Shown piece by piece: positions 9,513 to 18,459 of a DNA stretch of 64,000 bases. Each line of letters begins with the position of its first letter. Positions within the stretch are counted from its first letter, which is position 1. The stretch is from Flagellimonas spongiicola (GTDB lineage: Bacteria > Bacteroidota > Bacteroidia > Flavobacteriales > Flavobacteriaceae), in contig NZ_JAMFMA010000001.1 in the NCBI RefSeq assembly GCF_023502425.1, positions 124,001 through 188,000 on the forward strand. The letters are read 5' to 3'. Under the pieces are notes generated by a model, which was not told the origin of the DNA, made no database searches, and saw only the letters and a list, made by a program, of their open reading frames with translations. A program made the position numbers and the translations under genes.

Positions 9513-9517
9513 TCGAT

Positions 9518-10951
9518 ATGGAAAAAAGGGAATTTTTAAAAACCACAGCGTTAGCATCCTCATTGGCCTTGTTGCCATCAGGAATGCTAGCTGCTTTAAA
9601 AGGAGATAAACGATTGAGAACGGCCCATATCGGCGTTGGTAATATGGGATTTGAAGATTTAAAAGCCATTTCTTCCCATAAGTTGGTAGATGTAGTTGCT
9701 TTATGTGATGTGGATGCCAACAAATTGGAAACAGCCAAAAATATTCATACCAAGGCCAAAACTTTTGCCGATTATCGAGTTATGTTGAAAGAAATTGGTG
9801 ATGAAATTGATGCTGTGATTGTTTCAACACCGGATCATACCCATGCACCTGCCTCTATGATGGCCATGGAAATGGGTAAACCAGTTTACTGTCAAAAACC
9901 CCTAACACACCATGTATCTGAAGCAAGGGCGATGCGAAAACTTGCCAAAGAAAAGAACCTTATTACCCAAATGGGAATTCAAGTGCATTCATTTTACGAT
10001 TATAAATTAGCTACACTATTGATTCAATCCGGGATTATCGGCAAGGTACATACCGTAAGGGCATGGTCTCCGAAAAATTGGGGATTCAACGGGCCAGCAC
10101 CCGAAGGAAGTGACCCAGTACCAGAAACCTTAGATTGGAATCTTTGGTTGGGAACAGCAGCTGAGCGCCCATATAAAGAAGGCTATTACCACCCGGGTAA
10201 CTGGCGAAAGTTATTGGATTATGGATGTGGTACATTAGGGGATATGGGAGTACATATTTTTGATACACCTTACAATGCATTGGGATTGGACGTACCGTAC
10301 ACAATAAAAAATGAATGTAGACCACCATCTGGTTTCGGATTTCCGGAAAACAATGTGGTTACTTACGAATTTCCAGGTACCGAATACACTACGGATAACT
10401 TCAAATGGGTTTGGTATGATGGACCAGGTGCTCCAACAATGCACGAGGATTTAAAATTACCTGCTGCCCAAACGGCTTCTGAAACAGAGGACACCGATCA
10501 AGGAGAGGCTTCACTTGAAGATAAGGTTTCCTTGGATACCAAAGAAACTGCCGAGGGCAAGCTTCCGGAACAAGGAGCCATGTTCATAGGAGAGAAAGGT
10601 CGACTGCTGTTACCTCACTTTATGGAATTGCCAAAGAAGATCGTTGATGGCGAATATGTGGATATTTCCGAAGAAATAGCGGCTGTGGAAAAGGCCAACA
10701 ATATGGGCAAACCGATTCGTAATTATGCTTCAGAAGGACCAAAACACTATCATCAATTTGTTGATGCTTGTCTTGGTAAAGACACCTGTACGGCACCATT
10801 CTCTTATGCTGCAAGATTAACGGAAACCATTCTTTTAGGGGTAATAGCGGGTAGATTCCCAGGAGAAACTTTGCATTGGGATAATGCCACAGCGAGATTC
10901 AAAGAAGAGAAAGCAAATCAATATTTGGATTCGGAATACCGAAAATTTTAG
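9518..10951 (+). CDS. Gfo/Idh/MocA-family oxidoreductase with Tat-like leader
   Basis: The 477-residue protein starts with KREFLKTTALASSLALLPSG, a Tat-like leader with KR in place of the twin arginine. The Rossmann domain follows with AHIGVGNMGFEDL, and the family's CQKPLTH motif supplies the conserved Lys of the EKP/QKP signature. The C-terminal domain carries GTLGDMGVHIFDTPYNALGL, with the catalytic-type D-x-G-x-H. It is expected to oxidise sugars at C3 with tightly bound NAD. Together with the DUF1080 gene 5 nt upstream it forms a plausible 3-keto-glycoside pathway. It overlaps the convergent hydrolase gene by 4 nt. Confidence 0.93.
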   Translation: MEKREFLKTTALASSLALLPSGMLAALKGDKRLRTAHIGVGNMGFEDLKAISSHKLVDVVALCDVDANKLETAKNIHTKAKTFADYRVMLKEIGDEIDAVIVSTPDHTHAPASMMAMEMGKPVYCQKPLTHHVSEARAMRKLAKEKNLITQMGIQVHSFYDYKLATLLIQSGIIGKVHTVRAWSPKNWGFNGPAPEGSDPVPETLDWNLWLGTAAERPYKEGYYHPGNWRKLLDYGCGTLGDMGVHIFDTPYNALGLDVPYTIKNECRPPSGFGFPENNVVTYEFPGTEYTTDNFKWVWYDGPGAPTMHEDLKLPAAQTASETEDTDQGEASLEDKVSLDTKETAEGKLPEQGAMFIGEKGRLLLPHFMELPKKIVDGEYVDISEEIAAVEKANNMGKPIRNYASEGPKHYHQFVDACLGKDTCTAPFSYAARLTETILLGVIAGRFPGETLHWDNATARFKEEKANQYLDSEYRKF

Positions 10952-11787
10952 GTTTCCAAAAAGGAGATTATTTGTTGGTTTACTTGTTCTTGGTGCATGG
11001 AATGCCCTAGTCCTTCTGTTGATATGAGCTTACTGTCAGACCAGGTGGCATTTACCTTTTGTGAGGCATGGTAAGGGGCTATAGCGTCCCATTTATCATG
11101 GAATAACAAGCCTTTTTTGGTGTTCTTTTTGGCAAATTCCGAAGTGGAGAATTCATGGATTTTAAACCCAAATCTGTTTTGGATGTAGTTATCTATATGT
11201 CCCATGAAGCGATTGCTGAATTTCAGAACAGCCTGATATTGATCCATGATTTCATGGAATTCAGAAGGTGAACCAATGGTCACCATTTTGGTCACTGTAG
11301 GATTGGGATTTTTATATTCATTATACATCATGGTCATTCCGCCTAGTGAATGCCCAACCAAATATTTTGGATTATGCTTTTTGACCATATGGCTCAATAC
11401 CTCTTCATATAAGGGGGCATAAAGTAATTTGCCAGTGGAATAGCCATGCGAAGGGGCGTCAAAGGCAATAATGTTAAAGTTGGCCTCACGTAATGTTTTA
11501 ATCAAATTTCGCCATCTAAAGGTATTGCTCTCCCACCCGTGTACGAGCAAAACAGTTTCCTTGTCTCCTGGCCAATGATAACTCTGAATTTCGTGTTTTG
11601 CAACGAGTTCACGTTCTAGTTTAGCTGCATCTAGAAATTCTTTTTGCTTTGGTAAAACCTTGCCTTTTCTTATGGTGCAGAATACATTGAATGCTTTGTG
11701 GGCCGTTTTTTTTGGTGCAATAAGGGAAGACAAGTCAAAATATTTCCCGTAGGCCAGTGGAACGATTTTAGCAATCAGTTTTTTCAT
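10948..11787 (-). CDS. alpha/beta hydrolase
   Basis: The 279-residue protein has the alpha/beta-hydrolase fold with an oxyanion segment LLVHGWESNTFRW, the nucleophile elbow GHSLGG (Ser about 146), a candidate acid in HDKWDAIAPY (Asp near 235) and the catalytic His in EGLGHSMHQ (about 262). There is no clear signal peptide, although the start is hydrophobic and basic. The substrate is unknown. It is divergent from the HxlR-type regulator at 11880 with 92 nt between them, so that regulator may control it. Confidence 0.9.
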   Translation of the reverse strand: MKKLIAKIVPLAYGKYFDLSSLIAPKKTAHKAFNVFCTIRKGKVLPKQKEFLDAAKLERELVAKHEIQSYHWPGDKETVLLVHGWESNTFRWRNLIKTLREANFNIIAFDAPSHGYSTGKLLYAPLYEEVLSHMVKKHNPKYLVGHSLGGMTMMYNEYKNPNPTVTKMVTIGSPSEFHEIMDQYQAVLKFSNRFMGHIDNYIQNRFGFKIHEFSTSEFAKKNTKKGLLFHDKWDAIAPYHASQKVNATWSDSKLISTEGLGHSMHQEQVNQQIISFLET

Positions 11788-11879
11788 AACGGTTACTTTT
11801 TGTAACTTACTCTTTCAAAGAAACCAAATGTAAGGATTCCCTCAATAAGAAAAAAGAAGTCACTCTAATTCAACCTGGT

Positions 11880-12308
11880 ATGGAAACGGAAACTATTACT
11901 GAAAATCAATCAGTTAGGACTGCAAAAAAGTTAGAAAAAATGTTCGGTCATATTGACTATAAAAATCCCCCAGAACTTTGTCCTGTGCGTGATGTAATGT
12001 CCGTCGCCTCTGATCAATGGAGCGCCTTGATTATTTTATGGTTGGGCTACTTTCCTGTGTTACGATTCAATAAGCTAAAGAAATTCGTTTATGGAATCTC
12101 TAATAAGGTGTTGAGTCAAAGATTAAAAGTATTGGAAGCAGATGGCTACATTGAACGCAAGGCATATGCAGAAGTGCCAATCAGGGTAGAATATAGATTG
12201 ACGGAATTTGGACAGTCCTATGTGGAGAAATTGTTGGAACTGGCGGAATGGATGCAAGCGAACAGCCCGAAAGTCATTGCCAATAGGGAAAAATATGGTT
12301 TGATTTAA
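11880..12308 (+). CDS. HxlR-family winged-helix transcriptional regulator
   Basis: The 142-residue protein has the HxlR signature: CPVRDVMSVASDQWSALIILW (the family's conserved Cys and Trp), then the winged helix FNKLKKFVYGISNKVLSQRLKVLEADGYI and the wing VEYRLTEFG. Several members of the family sense reactive aldehydes or oxidants through that N-terminal Cys. It lies divergently from an alpha/beta hydrolase gene and overlaps the end of a convergent gene by 4 nt. Confidence 0.92.
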   Translation: METETITENQSVRTAKKLEKMFGHIDYKNPPELCPVRDVMSVASDQWSALIILWLGYFPVLRFNKLKKFVYGISNKVLSQRLKVLEADGYIERKAYAEVPIRVEYRLTEFGQSYVEKLLELAEWMQANSPKVIANREKYGLI

Positions 12309-13267
12309 TCCACCAGTCGATTCCAGATATCGATATACATTTTCCAGCTACCGTTTATCTTTTTCCAAACAACGACATATTTACCCTTCCAATCGGAGAT
12401 TGCCTCCGTGCCTTTTTGGCTTCGTCCGTTATAATAACCATAATCATAAGCAGTATCGCCAATAATGGTGATTTCCGAGGCATCCATGCTATGGCTAAGA
12501 ATTTTGGTGTCCTTACCTTTTTCCCACCGTGCTCTAATGGCTTGTCGACCTTCCACAATAGGGACTCCTAGTGGTATGAGCTTTGCATCTGAGGTATACA
12601 AGTTGGCCATCTTATCAAAATCTTGAGCTATAAAGGCTGCTGAAAAGGCCTTGGAGGCATTTCTAACCTTTTCCTGTTCCATGGTATCCCCTTCATTTAT
12701 CTTACCATTACTACAGTCAATTTTCCAAGTTGGGAATACAACAGATTCTGTTTTATCCACCCATTCGCCAACCCATTTAAACCCATTGTTATCAATTTCA
12801 TAAAAGGTAAGACGATAGTAACCGTCCATTCCATTTGGGGCTTTTCGTTCCCTGTACAAAACGATCTTGCCTTCTTCATTCTTTGTACCCTCCCATGCTG
12901 GTAGTACGGTTGTTGGGAACTTTGCTGAATAATAGTGAACATACCATCGGGTACTGTCCGGTATAAACTGACGAATGCTTCCAGAATAGGTGTTGTCCTC
13001 CTTCATAGTCTCATCCTGAATGGCCATGCCGTTCATGATATATTTAAATCGCCAGATCATTTTAACGGGCTTGGCCCAAGTTTGATCTTGGTTTCTAGTT
13101 TCCGAAATACAGTTGCATTCGCCTATTAGCGGCGCAAAATCCATGAGCTCTTTTGGAGCATCTGGGTTGGGTAGTCCAAAAGGATGTGTTGCAGAAGGTT
13201 CGTAATCATATTGGGCAAAAGTCAACAGAGGCAGGACCAAAAACAAGGTCAACAATTTCATATTCAT
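12305..13267 (-). CDS. exported DUF1579-like protein with C-terminal SnoaL-like domain
   Basis: The start at 13267 (ATG AAT ATG AAA) gives the signal peptide MNMKLLTLFLVLPLLTFAQ; a longer frame from 13297 is less likely. Residues about 35-175 resemble DUF1579 lipocalin-like proteins, with WRFKYIMNGMAIQDE and VGEWVDKTESVVFPTWKIDC. Residues about 195-315 form a SnoaL/ketosteroid-isomerase-like cone: FSAAFIAQDFDKMANLYTSDA, and a closing VVWKKINGSWKMYIDIWN. The two folds in one exported chain suggest small-molecule binding or turnover; no substrate can be named. Confidence 0.82.
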   Translation of the reverse strand: MNMKLLTLFLVLPLLTFAQYDYEPSATHPFGLPNPDAPKELMDFAPLIGECNCISETRNQDQTWAKPVKMIWRFKYIMNGMAIQDETMKEDNTYSGSIRQFIPDSTRWYVHYYSAKFPTTVLPAWEGTKNEEGKIVLYRERKAPNGMDGYYRLTFYEIDNNGFKWVGEWVDKTESVVFPTWKIDCSNGKINEGDTMEQEKVRNASKAFSAAFIAQDFDKMANLYTSDAKLIPLGVPIVEGRQAIRARWEKGKDTKILSHSMDASEITIIGDTAYDYGYYNGRSQKGTEAISDWKGKYVVVWKKINGSWKMYIDIWNRLVD

Positions 13268-13343
13268 TAGGTTGGAGTTTCCTAACAAATTACCCAAATT
13301 ACAGACGCCCTAGGTTTGCTTTAGCAATTAATTAACAGCCGTA

Positions 13344-13889
13344 TCATTCCCAACCAATCATCAAATATTTGATTTTTGCTGTCGCAGGAATTTGAACTGA
13401 TTCAATATTGGACGTAGTGTAACGAAGATTAGAAGGCAGTTCTTCTTTATCAATCGTAAAATACAGATTACTGCTCTTTGGGAATACAACAATGCTGTTG
13501 AGCGTAGTTACAATTTTTTTGATGCCGTATTTGGTCTGTACCTCCTCAAATGTGCTATTAAGTGATATGCCGCGGTCCGAGACATAACGCGAATCCAATA
13601 CTCTTACGTTTTCGATGGTTGGTATACTATCCGTATTTGGAGTTAGTGTCAAGAGGTGGGCACCGCCTTTTTCGTAGATTTCAATTTTTTTGGAATTAGC
13701 CCCAAGTTTGATTCGTGCGGAATCACGAACAATGGAATCTTGTGCAAACACCGTTTCCAATTCACTGATGGCTGTTTTTTTTGTAAGTGTCCCTATACTT
13801 CCTTCGCCAATTAAAAACTTGGAATTTTTCTCAGAACAGCTCGCACATAGTACACCCCCTATGGCTAGGGTAACAATTATCTTTTTCAT
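13344..13889 (-). CDS. lipoprotein of unknown function
   Basis: The 181-residue product has a lipoprotein signal peptide ending ASC (Cys18). The mature part has a motif SRYVSDRGISLNSTFEEVQTKY, reminiscent of proteins in which a short beta domain is followed by a helix, as in small periplasmic lipoproteins. No enzyme motif is visible. It sits 8 nt downstream of the HerA-like ATPase gene on the same strand and is probably co-transcribed with it. Confidence 0.75.
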   Translation of the reverse strand: MKKIIVTLAIGGVLCASCSEKNSKFLIGEGSIGTLTKKTAISELETVFAQDSIVRDSARIKLGANSKKIEIYEKGGAHLLTLTPNTDSIPTIENVRVLDSRYVSDRGISLNSTFEEVQTKYGIKKIVTTLNSIVVFPKSSNLYFTIDKEELPSNLRYTTSNIESVQIPATAKIKYLMIGWE

Positions 13890-13897
13890 GAATAAAT

Positions 13898-15412
13898 CTA
13901 TCGGATTACTTTTTTCAAAACGCCTAGAACACCACGTATGAACGTAGCGCTTGTAAGCACTTTCACTACTGGATTCATCCGGGTACTGCGTCTTGTGGTT
14001 GTTTTTCGTCTTGAGGAAGTAGACTTTTTTTCTTCTTCTTTTTCCGCTTCCTTTTGGGCTTTTTCTATTTTCTCATTGAGAATTTCATAAGCACTTTCCC
14101 GGTCAATATCTTCATTATATTTCTTGACCAACTTGGAACTCGCGATAGCTTCTTTTAATTCTTTATCTGTTAGTACGTCCATACGACTCATTGGTGCCCG
14201 CAGCAAGGTTGCCGCTAAAGGTGTAGGTCTTCCCTTTTCATCCAATGCTGATATTAGGGCCTCACCGATTCCCAACGAAGTCAATACTTCTTTTGTGTCG
14301 TAGAACTCAGAGATGGGATAATTCTCAGCAGTAAGTTTAATTGCCTTTCGATCCTTGGCGGTAAATGCTCTTAATGCATGCTGAACTTTTAAGCCTAGCT
14401 GTGCCAACACATCATCTGGAACATCTGTGGGATTCTGGGTGACGAAATAGAGACCAATGCCTTTGGAACGTATAAGCTTTACTATGCTTTCTATTTGTTC
14501 CAAAAGTGCTTTGGAAGCTTCTTTGAATATCAAATGTGCCTCATCGATAAAAAGTATCAATTCTGGTGAATCACTATCTCCTTGCTCAGGGAAAGTGGAG
14601 TATATTTCGGCCAAAAGACTTAACATAAAAGTGGAAAACAGCTTGGGACGATCTTGAATGTCCGTCAATCTAATAATGTTGATATAACCACGACCATTTT
14701 CATCGATACGCACCAAATCCTCAACATCAAATGATTTTTCGCCAAAGAAAAGTTCGGCACCTTGTTGTTCCAACTCAATGATTTTCCGAAGTATAGTGCC
14801 TGTTGAACTTGTGGAGATACGACCATACGCTGCTTGAAATTCCTTTTTTCCCTCTCCTGTGGCATATTGTAGGACCTTTTTGAAATCCTTTAAGTCCAGC
14901 AATGGCAATTTATTGTCATCGCAATATTTGAAGACCACGGCTACAATACCCTCTTGGGTCACGGTCAAGTCTAAAATACGGCTTAACAATACCGGACCAA
15001 ATTCAGAGACTGTTGCTCTTAAACGAACACCGTCCTGTTCAGAAAGTGACATAATCTCTACAGGGAATCCCTTTGCTTCAAAGGGAATACCTATCTTTTC
15101 GTGACGCTCATCAATTTTGGGATGCCCAGGGCTAGGTTGTGCAATACCACTTAAATCCCCCTTAAGATCCATTAGTAAAACTGGGATACCTTTATCAGAT
15201 AGATTTTCTGAGATTACTTGTAAAGTTTTTGTTTTTCCAGTTCCAGTAGCACCTGCAATAAGACCATGTCTGTTTAAGGTTTTCAAAGGAATTTTTACCA
15301 GGGCATTGGTTACGGTCTCGCCATTGAACATTCCTGCGCCCATAGTGATGAAATCTCCTTTGGTGGTATATCCTTTTTCTATATGCTCGAAAAACTTTTC
15401 CTTGGTGCTCAT
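13898..15412 (-). CDS. HerA-like (DUF853) ATPase
   Basis: The 504-residue protein begins with the DUF853 segment YTTKGDFITMGAGMFNGE, then the Walker A motif GATGTGKTKT (about 54-63) and a Walker B motif LILFIDEAHLIF near 290. VTQNPTDVPDDVLAQLGLKVQH follows, as in the HerA/FtsK superfamily of DNA-translocating ATPases. The C-terminal 60 residues are highly basic (RRKTTTRRSTR), consistent with DNA contact. The family is widely conserved in bacteria, but its process is not settled. It is transcribed as the first gene before a small lipoprotein. Confidence 0.9.
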   Translation of the reverse strand: MSTKEKFFEHIEKGYTTKGDFITMGAGMFNGETVTNALVKIPLKTLNRHGLIAGATGTGKTKTLQVISENLSDKGIPVLLMDLKGDLSGIAQPSPGHPKIDERHEKIGIPFEAKGFPVEIMSLSEQDGVRLRATVSEFGPVLLSRILDLTVTQEGIVAVVFKYCDDNKLPLLDLKDFKKVLQYATGEGKKEFQAAYGRISTSSTGTILRKIIELEQQGAELFFGEKSFDVEDLVRIDENGRGYINIIRLTDIQDRPKLFSTFMLSLLAEIYSTFPEQGDSDSPELILFIDEAHLIFKEASKALLEQIESIVKLIRSKGIGLYFVTQNPTDVPDDVLAQLGLKVQHALRAFTAKDRKAIKLTAENYPISEFYDTKEVLTSLGIGEALISALDEKGRPTPLAATLLRAPMSRMDVLTDKELKEAIASSKLVKKYNEDIDRESAYEILNEKIEKAQKEAEKEEEKKSTSSRRKTTTRRSTRMNPVVKVLTSATFIRGVLGVLKKVIR

Positions 15413-15600
15413 GGCGTTCTATTTCGGATAAAAATAGGGGAATTTTGAGCAAAATTGAAAATGAACTAATGAAAGTAATCAACGCCTGCTCGTATTTGTT
15501 GGAATAGTGACTTCTGGTTTTTTATAATGACTCCTAATTATCGCGTAACTACCTGTGGTTCCATCTAGAATTGACGATAATTAGTTACAACAATCCATTG

Positions 15601-15608
15601 TATCTTTG
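15601..15608 (+). promoter_or_regulatory. TAnnTTTG promoter element abutting queE
   Basis: TATCTTTG matches the Bacteroidota -7 consensus exactly. Only four bases separate it from the queE ATG, so transcription would start at or near the start codon (leaderless or nearly leaderless mRNA). Confidence 0.55.
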
Positions 15609-15612
15609 CCGA

Positions 15613-16245
15613 ATGGTTTCAGAAGAAGTTATGGCAATGGTAGAAGCGGGGAAGATGCTTCCCTTGATGGAGGAATTCTATACCATTCAAGGGGAAGGTT
15701 TTCATAAAGGAACTGCGGCTTATTTTATTCGAGTGGGCGGCTGTGATGTAGGCTGCCATTGGTGTGATGTAAAGGAGAGTTGGGATGCTAACATTCATCC
15801 ACCAACACATGTGGATGAGATTGTTCAGAACGCTGCAAAGTATTCAGATACAATTGTAGTAACAGGCGGAGAACCATTGACTTGGGATATGGCTCCACTG
15901 ACCTCAGGCTTAAAATCCAGGAATCTTCAAACCCATATTGAAACTTCTGGCGCTTATGATTTGACAGGTGAATGGGACTGGATATGTTTATCCCCTAAAA
16001 AAAACAAACTTCCGGTCCAAGAGATTTATCCACTGGCGCATGAATTAAAAGTTATCGTATATAACAAACACGATTTCATTTTTGCTGAAGAACAAGCAGC
16101 TAAGGTGTCCAAGGATTGTATTCTTTATTTACAACCAGAATGGAGTGTTAGGGATAAAATGATTCCCATGATTGTGGACTATGTGATGAAAGATCCAAAA
16201 TGGAAGGTCTCGTTACAAACGCACAAATACCTAAATATTCCCTGA
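15613..16245 (+). CDS. queE: 7-carboxy-7-deazaguanine synthase (radical SAM)
   Basis: QueE converts 6-carboxy-tetrahydropterin to 7-carboxy-7-deazaguanine in the queuosine (preQ0) pathway. The protein shows EEFYTIQGEGFHKGTAAYF, the radical-SAM cluster motif C-x3-C-x2-C in GGCDVGCHWCDVKESW, and the TGGEPLTWD motif. The start at 15613 is preferred over an in-frame ATG at 15571 because a promoter element lies between them. Length (210 residues) is usual. No other queuosine gene is adjacent. Confidence 0.95.
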   Translation: MVSEEVMAMVEAGKMLPLMEEFYTIQGEGFHKGTAAYFIRVGGCDVGCHWCDVKESWDANIHPPTHVDEIVQNAAKYSDTIVVTGGEPLTWDMAPLTSGLKSRNLQTHIETSGAYDLTGEWDWICLSPKKNKLPVQEIYPLAHELKVIVYNKHDFIFAEEQAAKVSKDCILYLQPEWSVRDKMIPMIVDYVMKDPKWKVSLQTHKYLNIP

Positions 16246-16268
16246 TTTAATATTTGCGATTTACTATG

Positions 16269-17072
16269 CTAACGTCCTCCGTTACCTTGTAAATCACGGA
16301 TGCATTCTGCATCTAAATGAGGAATAGCGGATAGGCCCTTTGCAGCTCTGTTTCTAAGCATTCGCATAGTCGGTGCACCAAATTCCAGCGTAGCTCTCAT
16401 CAAACAGCCCTGTACTAGGCAATGGTGTTCGGCATCTGGGTCCTCATGAGGATTGATTTCCTCCGTACCCAAATCCACAAGTCCTAGAAGATGACCAAAC
16501 TCATGATGCAAAGTGGATCCTTCAATTTCACTTAGAGGTATAGAAGGACTTTGTGCTTGTAAATCCATAATCGTGGATTCATAGATAATCATAGATGTAT
16601 TTCGATAAACAGCTCCTAAGGTTACCAAACCTTCCTCCATATCATCGCCGTCAGAAGGCGCATCTGCGAAATAAATATAAATTGCCAAGGTAGTCCCATC
16701 GTTGTATGCTGTTCGGTTTTCTTGTTCCAAATCGTCTACTTCTTCAATGGTAAGGGTTTCCTCATTAGGAGAAGGAAGACTCAAAAACTCAAAGTCAATA
16801 GCAGTTTTAAACGTGGTTTGCCTCACAAAGTTCTCAAATAGCGCAATTGAAGTAGCTTGAGGTCTAAAGCCTTCAACATAAGCTATTTGGAATAAAATTC
16901 TATCGAAATTGGTGTTGGACAATATATCGTTTGCCGAAGCTCCTGTTGCCTGCAAATTGGCAGTCTTATCCACGTTATTGTCTGGTGGGGTTGGGCTTGA
17001 ACCGGAATCTTTGGAGCATCCAACTAGTAGGCCTAGGCAAAACAAGGCGTAAATAGCAATTTTCTTTTTCAT
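16269..17072 (-). CDS. metzincin-like zinc metalloprotease lipoprotein
   Basis: The 267-residue product has a lipoprotein signal peptide ending VGC (Cys19). A zinc-binding motif HEFGHLLGLVD (around 190-200) fits HExxHxxGxxD, the metzincin pattern in which Asp replaces the third His, as in snapalysin. A Met-containing turn is possible at GCLMRA downstream. Paired Cys in CLVQGC may form a disulfide. The protein is likely a periplasmic or surface membrane-anchored protease. It is convergent with queE. Confidence 0.87.
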   Translation of the reverse strand: MKKKIAIYALFCLGLLVGCSKDSGSSPTPPDNNVDKTANLQATGASANDILSNTNFDRILFQIAYVEGFRPQATSIALFENFVRQTTFKTAIDFEFLSLPSPNEETLTIEEVDDLEQENRTAYNDGTTLAIYIYFADAPSDGDDMEEGLVTLGAVYRNTSMIIYESTIMDLQAQSPSIPLSEIEGSTLHHEFGHLLGLVDLGTEEINPHEDPDAEHHCLVQGCLMRATLEFGAPTMRMLRNRAAKGLSAIPHLDAECIRDLQGNGGR

Positions 17073-17117
17073 ACCATAAATGTATTTAAATAGAACGTTT
17101 AGTAAGCACGTCTATTA

Positions 17118-17825
17118 TTAATGCAGCAAAAGTTTTGCCAAATAGTCGTAATGATTTCCTTTTCCTACCAGCTCACACTCAAAATTATGTGCCCAGGCAG
17201 CATTTTGTAGTGTTCCATAATCCAAATACAACCAAGGAAAAGGTTCACTTCGTTGGTTTTTATATTCCATGGTAAAAACTACTTCTCCATAATAGGAACC
17301 ATTATCTGGAATCCAATACCCACCGTCTTCGTCTTGATCAAACATATAAATGATATCACTGGAGTCCAATAAGATTTGTCCATTTGGATTTAAAAGCGAT
17401 TTCAAATGACTTAAGAAACCATCAAGTTTTTGCATGGTGCCCGCTAAACCAATGCCATTCATTAATAGCAGAATGGTGTCATATTTTGTTTTGGAATGGT
17501 TCAATATATCTGAATGGATAACAGCATTTAGTCCACGTTGCTGGCATACCTTTACTGCGCCTTTAGATGTATCAATACCTGTAACGTCCATTCCTTTTTG
17601 TTGAAGATAGAGCGCATGGTTACCTGCACCACAACCAATATCCAATACCTTGCCCTTCGCCAATTTTAAAGCTGTCTTTTCTAAGCTTGGCATATCCTTA
17701 AAAGTTCTAAAAAGGTATGGTAGAGGGATGGTGTCCTCTTCATCTAAAGAGGAATAGGTTGCAATGTCTTCTGTGTATTCGCCAGCGAGATAATCCACCA
17801 ATGCGTTTCCAAAAATATCGATCAT
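17118..17825 (-). CDS. class I SAM-dependent methyltransferase
   Basis: The start at 17825 (MIDIFGNALVDYLAG) is preferred; the longer frame adds an unconvincing hydrophobic stretch. Motif I is VLDIGCGAGNHALYL, with the acidic end of strand 2 in VTGIDTSKGAV. Downstream are the LLMNGIGLAG and LLDSSDI segments typical of Rossmann-fold methyltransferases. The substrate is unknown. It is divergent from the YkgJ-like gene, with 75 nt between the starts. Confidence 0.9.
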   Translation of the reverse strand: MIDIFGNALVDYLAGEYTEDIATYSSLDEEDTIPLPYLFRTFKDMPSLEKTALKLAKGKVLDIGCGAGNHALYLQQKGMDVTGIDTSKGAVKVCQQRGLNAVIHSDILNHSKTKYDTILLLMNGIGLAGTMQKLDGFLSHLKSLLNPNGQILLDSSDIIYMFDQDEDGGYWIPDNGSYYGEVVFTMEYKNQRSEPFPWLYLDYGTLQNAAWAHNFECELVGKGNHYDYLAKLLLH

Positions 17826-17888
17826 AACTGTTTGCAAACCTACAAAAATGGACTGCAACCAGAATGCTAACAATTCATTCCAGTTTTA

Positions 17889-17896
17889 TAAGTTTG
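17889..17896 (+). promoter_or_regulatory. TAnnTTTG promoter element abutting the YkgJ-like gene
   Basis: TAAGTTTG fits the consensus exactly and ends four bases before the ATG at 17901, again predicting an almost leaderless transcript. Confidence 0.55.
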
Positions 17897-17900
17897 CGGT

Positions 17901-18395
17901 ATGGAGAAGGTATTAAGGGAGTTGCCAAATATGGCTTTGGAAAAGCAATCGGAAAACAGAAAGTTTTTTTCCAAGCTCAAAAAACGGCCCCCCAAGAACC
18001 TGGATTACCTTATGCAGGATTTACATGAAGAGGAATTTGAAAGAACTGACTGTCTTGAATGCGCCAATTGCTGCAAAACAACGGGTCCATTGTTCACTAA
18101 TGCCGACATTGAACGGATTTCCAAATTCTTTCGCATGAAGCCCTCCAAGTTCATTGCAATGTATTTGAGAACGGATGAGGATAATGACCATGTGTTACAA
18201 GAACTTCCCTGTACATTTTTAGGGCCGGACAATTATTGCTCCATTTATGAGGTCAGACCCAAAGCATGTCGTGAATTTCCACATACAGACCGAAAAAAGT
18301 TTCAACAAATAAGTCACCTTACCTTAAAAAATGTGGCCATCTGCCCAGCCGCTTATAATATTGTTGAAGAAATGAAAAGAAAGTTAAAGTTTTAA
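17901..18395 (+). CDS. YkgJ-family cysteine-cluster protein
   Basis: The 164-residue protein has the YkgJ (CxxCxxCC) pattern: CLECANCC near residue 52, then further Cys in LPCTFLG, NYCSIY and PKACREFPH, eight Cys in all. Such clusters bind iron-sulfur or zinc in family members, whose biological role is mostly undefined. The start is supported by the promoter four bases upstream. It stands alone between a divergent methyltransferase and an envelope protein gene. Confidence 0.9.
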   Translation: MEKVLRELPNMALEKQSENRKFFSKLKKRPPKNLDYLMQDLHEEEFERTDCLECANCCKTTGPLFTNADIERISKFFRMKPSKFIAMYLRTDEDNDHVLQELPCTFLGPDNYCSIYEVRPKACREFPHTDRKKFQQISHLTLKNVAICPAAYNIVEEMKRKLKF

Positions 18396-18423
18396 TATTT
18401 GTAGGAGGATTATCTAATAAAGT

Positions 18424-18431
18424 TAGATTTG
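18424..18431 (+). promoter_or_regulatory. TAnnTTTG promoter element for the envelope protein gene
   Basis: TAGATTTG is an exact match to the -7 consensus, 28 nt before the ATG at 18460. Confidence 0.5.
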
Positions 18432-18459
18432 CATTTTTTTAAAAACCAATTCATCAATC

